Source: Bacteroidota bacterium (GTDB lineage: Bacteria > Bacteroidota > Bacteroidia > Bacteroidales > JAUZOH01). From it: 34,431 nt of DNA. The stretch covers positions 1 to 34,431 of the forward strand of contig JAUZOH010000003.1 of NCBI GenBank assembly GCA_030706565.1. The letters are read 5' to 3'. The notes below the pieces were generated by a model, which was given only the letters and a program-made list of their open reading frames with translations, was not told the origin of the DNA and searched no databases. Position numbers and translations under genes: made by a program. Below, piece by piece: positions 32,880 to 34,431 of the stretch (its first letter is position 1; every line of letters begins with the position of its first letter).

Positions 32880-33510
32880 ACAAAATTCAATTTTTAACGA
32901 GTATATTGCTGAGTTACGTGATACTACAATTCAGCAGGACAAGATGCGTTTCAGGAAAAATCTGGAAAGAATGGGAGAGATTTTTGCATACGAGATCAGT
33001 AAAAATTTCAATTATTCGAAGAAATCCATAGAAACTCCGCTGGGCGTGGCAGAAGTGCCTGTATTATCAGATAAATTGGTAGTAGCAAGTATTATGAGGG
33101 CCGGCTTACCCATGCATCAGGGATTACTTAATATTTTCGACAAAGCCGAAAATGGTTTTGTGGCATCATACCGGAAATACAGCAAAGACAATACTTTTAC
33201 GGTGAAAATTGAATATACTTCCTGTCCGCGGCTTGATGGAAAAATCCTGATACTTGCAGACCCCATGCTTGCTTCGGGCATATCCATTGAGTTGGCTGTA
33301 AAAGCTCTTCTGGAAAAGGGAGATCCTGTTCATATTCATATCGCATCCGTCATTGCCAGCAAAGAGGGGGTTAATTATCTGTGCAAGCGACTGCCATTGA
33401 AAAAAGTCACTCTCTGGCTTGGAGCAGTTGATGATGAACTCACCGTCAGTTCTTTAATCGTACCGGGCATGGGTGATGCCGGAAACCTGGCATTTGGAGA
33501 GAAAACATAA
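32860..33510 (+). CDS. upp: Uracil phosphoribosyltransferase
   Basis: Upp makes UMP from uracil and PRPP for pyrimidine salvage. The 216-residue product contains LRDTTIQQDKMRFRKNLERM, VASIMRAGLPMHQGLL at about 83-98, the PRPP-binding loop ILADPMLASGISI near 130-142, and the uracil-binding C-terminal VPGMGDAGNLAFGEK. The PRPP loop differs from the common DPMLATGGS (Thr to Ser, Gly to Ile), and the usual GDAGD is GDAGN. Overall length and order are normal. It overlaps the preceding gene by 20 bases, so translation may be coupled, although no shared function is evident. Confidence 0.9.
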   Translation: MTNILGEQNSIFNEYIAELRDTTIQQDKMRFRKNLERMGEIFAYEISKNFNYSKKSIETPLGVAEVPVLSDKLVVASIMRAGLPMHQGLLNIFDKAENGFVASYRKYSKDNTFTVKIEYTSCPRLDGKILILADPMLASGISIELAVKALLEKGDPVHIHIASVIASKEGVNYLCKRLPLKKVTLWLGAVDDELTVSSLIVPGMGDAGNLAFGEKT

Positions 33511-33532
33511 AAAAAACTGCTTAACGCAGTTT
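33509..33532. terminator. Terminator between upp and tRNA-Glu(CUC)
   Basis: AAACTGC (33514-33520) pairs with GCAGTTT (33526-33532) around loop TTAAC. On the minus strand it is followed by a run of eight T, so it is a good terminator for the tRNA. On the plus strand the T-run is only three, giving a weaker terminator for upp. Confidence 0.75.
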
Positions 33533-33565
33533 CAATATAAAAAAATAAAACTAAGTAAAAAAGTG

Positions 33566-33638
33566 TAGCGCGTAGCAGGATCGAACTGCTATCTTCGGAT
33601 TGAGAATCCGATCTCCTAACCATTTAGAGGAACGCGCC
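33566..33638 (-). tRNA. tRNA-Glu (anticodon CUC)
   Basis: On the minus strand the acceptor stem is GGCGCGT with ACGCGCT (first pair G-U, as in the other tRNA-Glu here). The D arm is CTC/GGAG. The anticodon stem is TCGGA/TCCGA with loop TTCTCAA, giving anticodon CUC. The T arm is GCAG-TTCGATC-CTGC. The 3' CCA is not encoded. Length is 73 nt. Confidence 0.95.
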
Positions 33639-33795
33639 ATTTAGGTTAGCATGATTTGATCAAGCCGACGCAAATTTATATCTTTTCTTTTAATAAATAA
33701 AGACCTTGCTGGCAAATTTTCAATAAAATGCCGGATGAAAGCGAAATTATTGAAAATTAAGAGATAGCATAATTCATGCTAAGCCAATGATTCTT

Positions 33796-34431
33796 TTAAT
33801 TTTCCTGGTAGCAGATAATTTTATACAACATTTTGGGGCGTATCAACCGAGTAACGAATGCTAAAAACATGGAAACGGAGATAAAAATCAGCAGAGCCGG
33901 TATCCAGCCCGGGACGAAGTAACGGATGACTATTCCTGAAAATAAAATTCCTGTTAGAAAACATAATAATTGAACCGGAATTTTGTATCTGACATTCAGC
34001 CTGAATGTCTTTTTTGCAAGAAGCATTTGTGCCAAAGCAGATAAAGTCTGGGTTGCCAGGCTCGAGCAGGCTGCTCCCAAAGCTTTATAACGGGGGATAA
34101 GCAGGAGGTTAAGACAGATATTTAAAATGACTGCCGATGCGGCTATCCGGTTCAGTTGTTTAAGGTTCCCTCCTGCAGTGAGTAAAGTGCCGAAAATATA
34201 AGTCGTGGATATGCCAATAAACCCTAACATCAATATGCCAAAGACTTTTGGAGATTCATCCACTACGCTGGTGTAAAGCATGTGCACGATTCCATTTCTG
34301 AAAAATAAGCAGCTGACTGCAATGGTTGCAGCGGGAACAAATAAAAGCAGGTATGAAAATTCCGTCATTTCACCGACAGGCTCCTTATGGGAAAGCATTT
34401 TTGAGAAAATGGGCAGTAACAATCCTGCAAA
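33796..34431 (-). CDS. Polysaccharide flippase-like (Wzx/MATE-type) membrane protein, C-terminal part only
   Basis: This frame is open to the window edge, so only the last 211 codons are visible and the N-terminus lies outside. The visible part has several membrane segments: FSYLLLFVPAATIAVSCLFF, VFGILMLGFIGISTTYIFGT, LNRIAASAVILNICLNLLLI, IPVQLLCFLTGILFSGIVIR and IPALLIFISVSMFLAFVTR. The segment LLTAGGNLKQLNRIAASAVI, with LLIPRYKALGAACSSLATQT after it, is typical of the C-terminal half of Wzx-like oligosaccharide flippases of the MOP superfamily. These move lipid-linked sugar units across the inner membrane. The flanking genes give no further clue. Confidence 0.85.
   Translation of the reverse strand, partial: FAGLLLPIFSKMLSHKEPVGEMTEFSYLLLFVPAATIAVSCLFFRNGIVHMLYTSVVDESPKVFGILMLGFIGISTTYIFGTLLTAGGNLKQLNRIAASAVILNICLNLLLIPRYKALGAACSSLATQTLSALAQMLLAKKTFRLNVRYKIPVQLLCFLTGILFSGIVIRYFVPGWIPALLIFISVSMFLAFVTRLIRPKMLYKIICYQEN

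Noticed and set aside
1-34431. CRISPR array, insertion sequence or prophage
   Set aside because: No regularly spaced repeats, transposase or phage genes were seen; genes are mostly conserved chromosomal functions.

Overview
The window looks like chromosomal DNA from a Bacteroidota genome, most likely order Bacteroidales. Recognisable promoters follow the Bacteroidetes pattern TTTG-N~19-TAnnTTTG (clearest at the tRNA-Glu(UUC) gene), start codons lack Shine-Dalgarno sequences, intergenic DNA is AT-rich, and families typical of the phylum are present (GSCFA, SPOR/PD40 envelope proteins, a galK-galT-SGLT operon, a standalone flavodiiron protein). No insertion sequence, phage, CRISPR array or rRNA was seen.

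Layout. 1-4019 (minus): galactose operon galK-galT-Na+/galactose symporter, the last gene cut by the window edge. 4304-5512 (plus): flavodiiron protein. 5560-7333 (minus): clpS-nfeD-floA. 7468-9402 (minus): large TPR/PD40/SPOR envelope protein. 9563-13190 (plus): bcp, recA and an S9-peptidase lipoprotein. 13255-16705 (minus): miaA, a ribbon-helix-helix protein, a GSCFA protein and a monoacylglycerol-lipase-like hydrolase. 16870-28195 (minus): a probable ten-gene signalling operon. 28619-33510 (plus): a PurQ-like protein, an EamA transporter, tRNA-Glu(UUC)-rpsT, radC, a FemAB/GNAT-like protein and upp. 33566-34431 (minus): tRNA-Glu(CUC) and the C-terminal part of a polysaccharide flippase-like protein.

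The most interesting region is the operon at 16870-28195. In transcription order it encodes a canonical CheR, a second CheR whose SAM-binding motifs have decayed, a CheB catalytic domain without receiver, a two-TM GAF protein, a two-TM GAF-PAS-PAS-PP2C phosphatase (SiaA/RsbU-like), a SiaB-like kinase, a SiaC-like phosphoprotein with Thr68 conserved, an ABCG-type ABC transporter with a TerB-like N-terminus, a lipoprotein and a small secreted protein. No chemoreceptor, CheA, CheW, CheY or GGDEF protein is present. The layout suggests a chemotaxis-type methylation module feeding a Sia-type partner switch, whose output could be the ABC transporter and exported proteins. That wiring is inference.

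Other notable points: the PurQ-like protein at 28619 has Gly86 in place of the catalytic cysteine; the 423-bp gap before it holds nested inverted repeats, including a perfect 22-bp palindrome, probably inside its 5' leader; and two identical TTGTTAACAA palindromes lie upstream of the ribbon-helix-helix gene.
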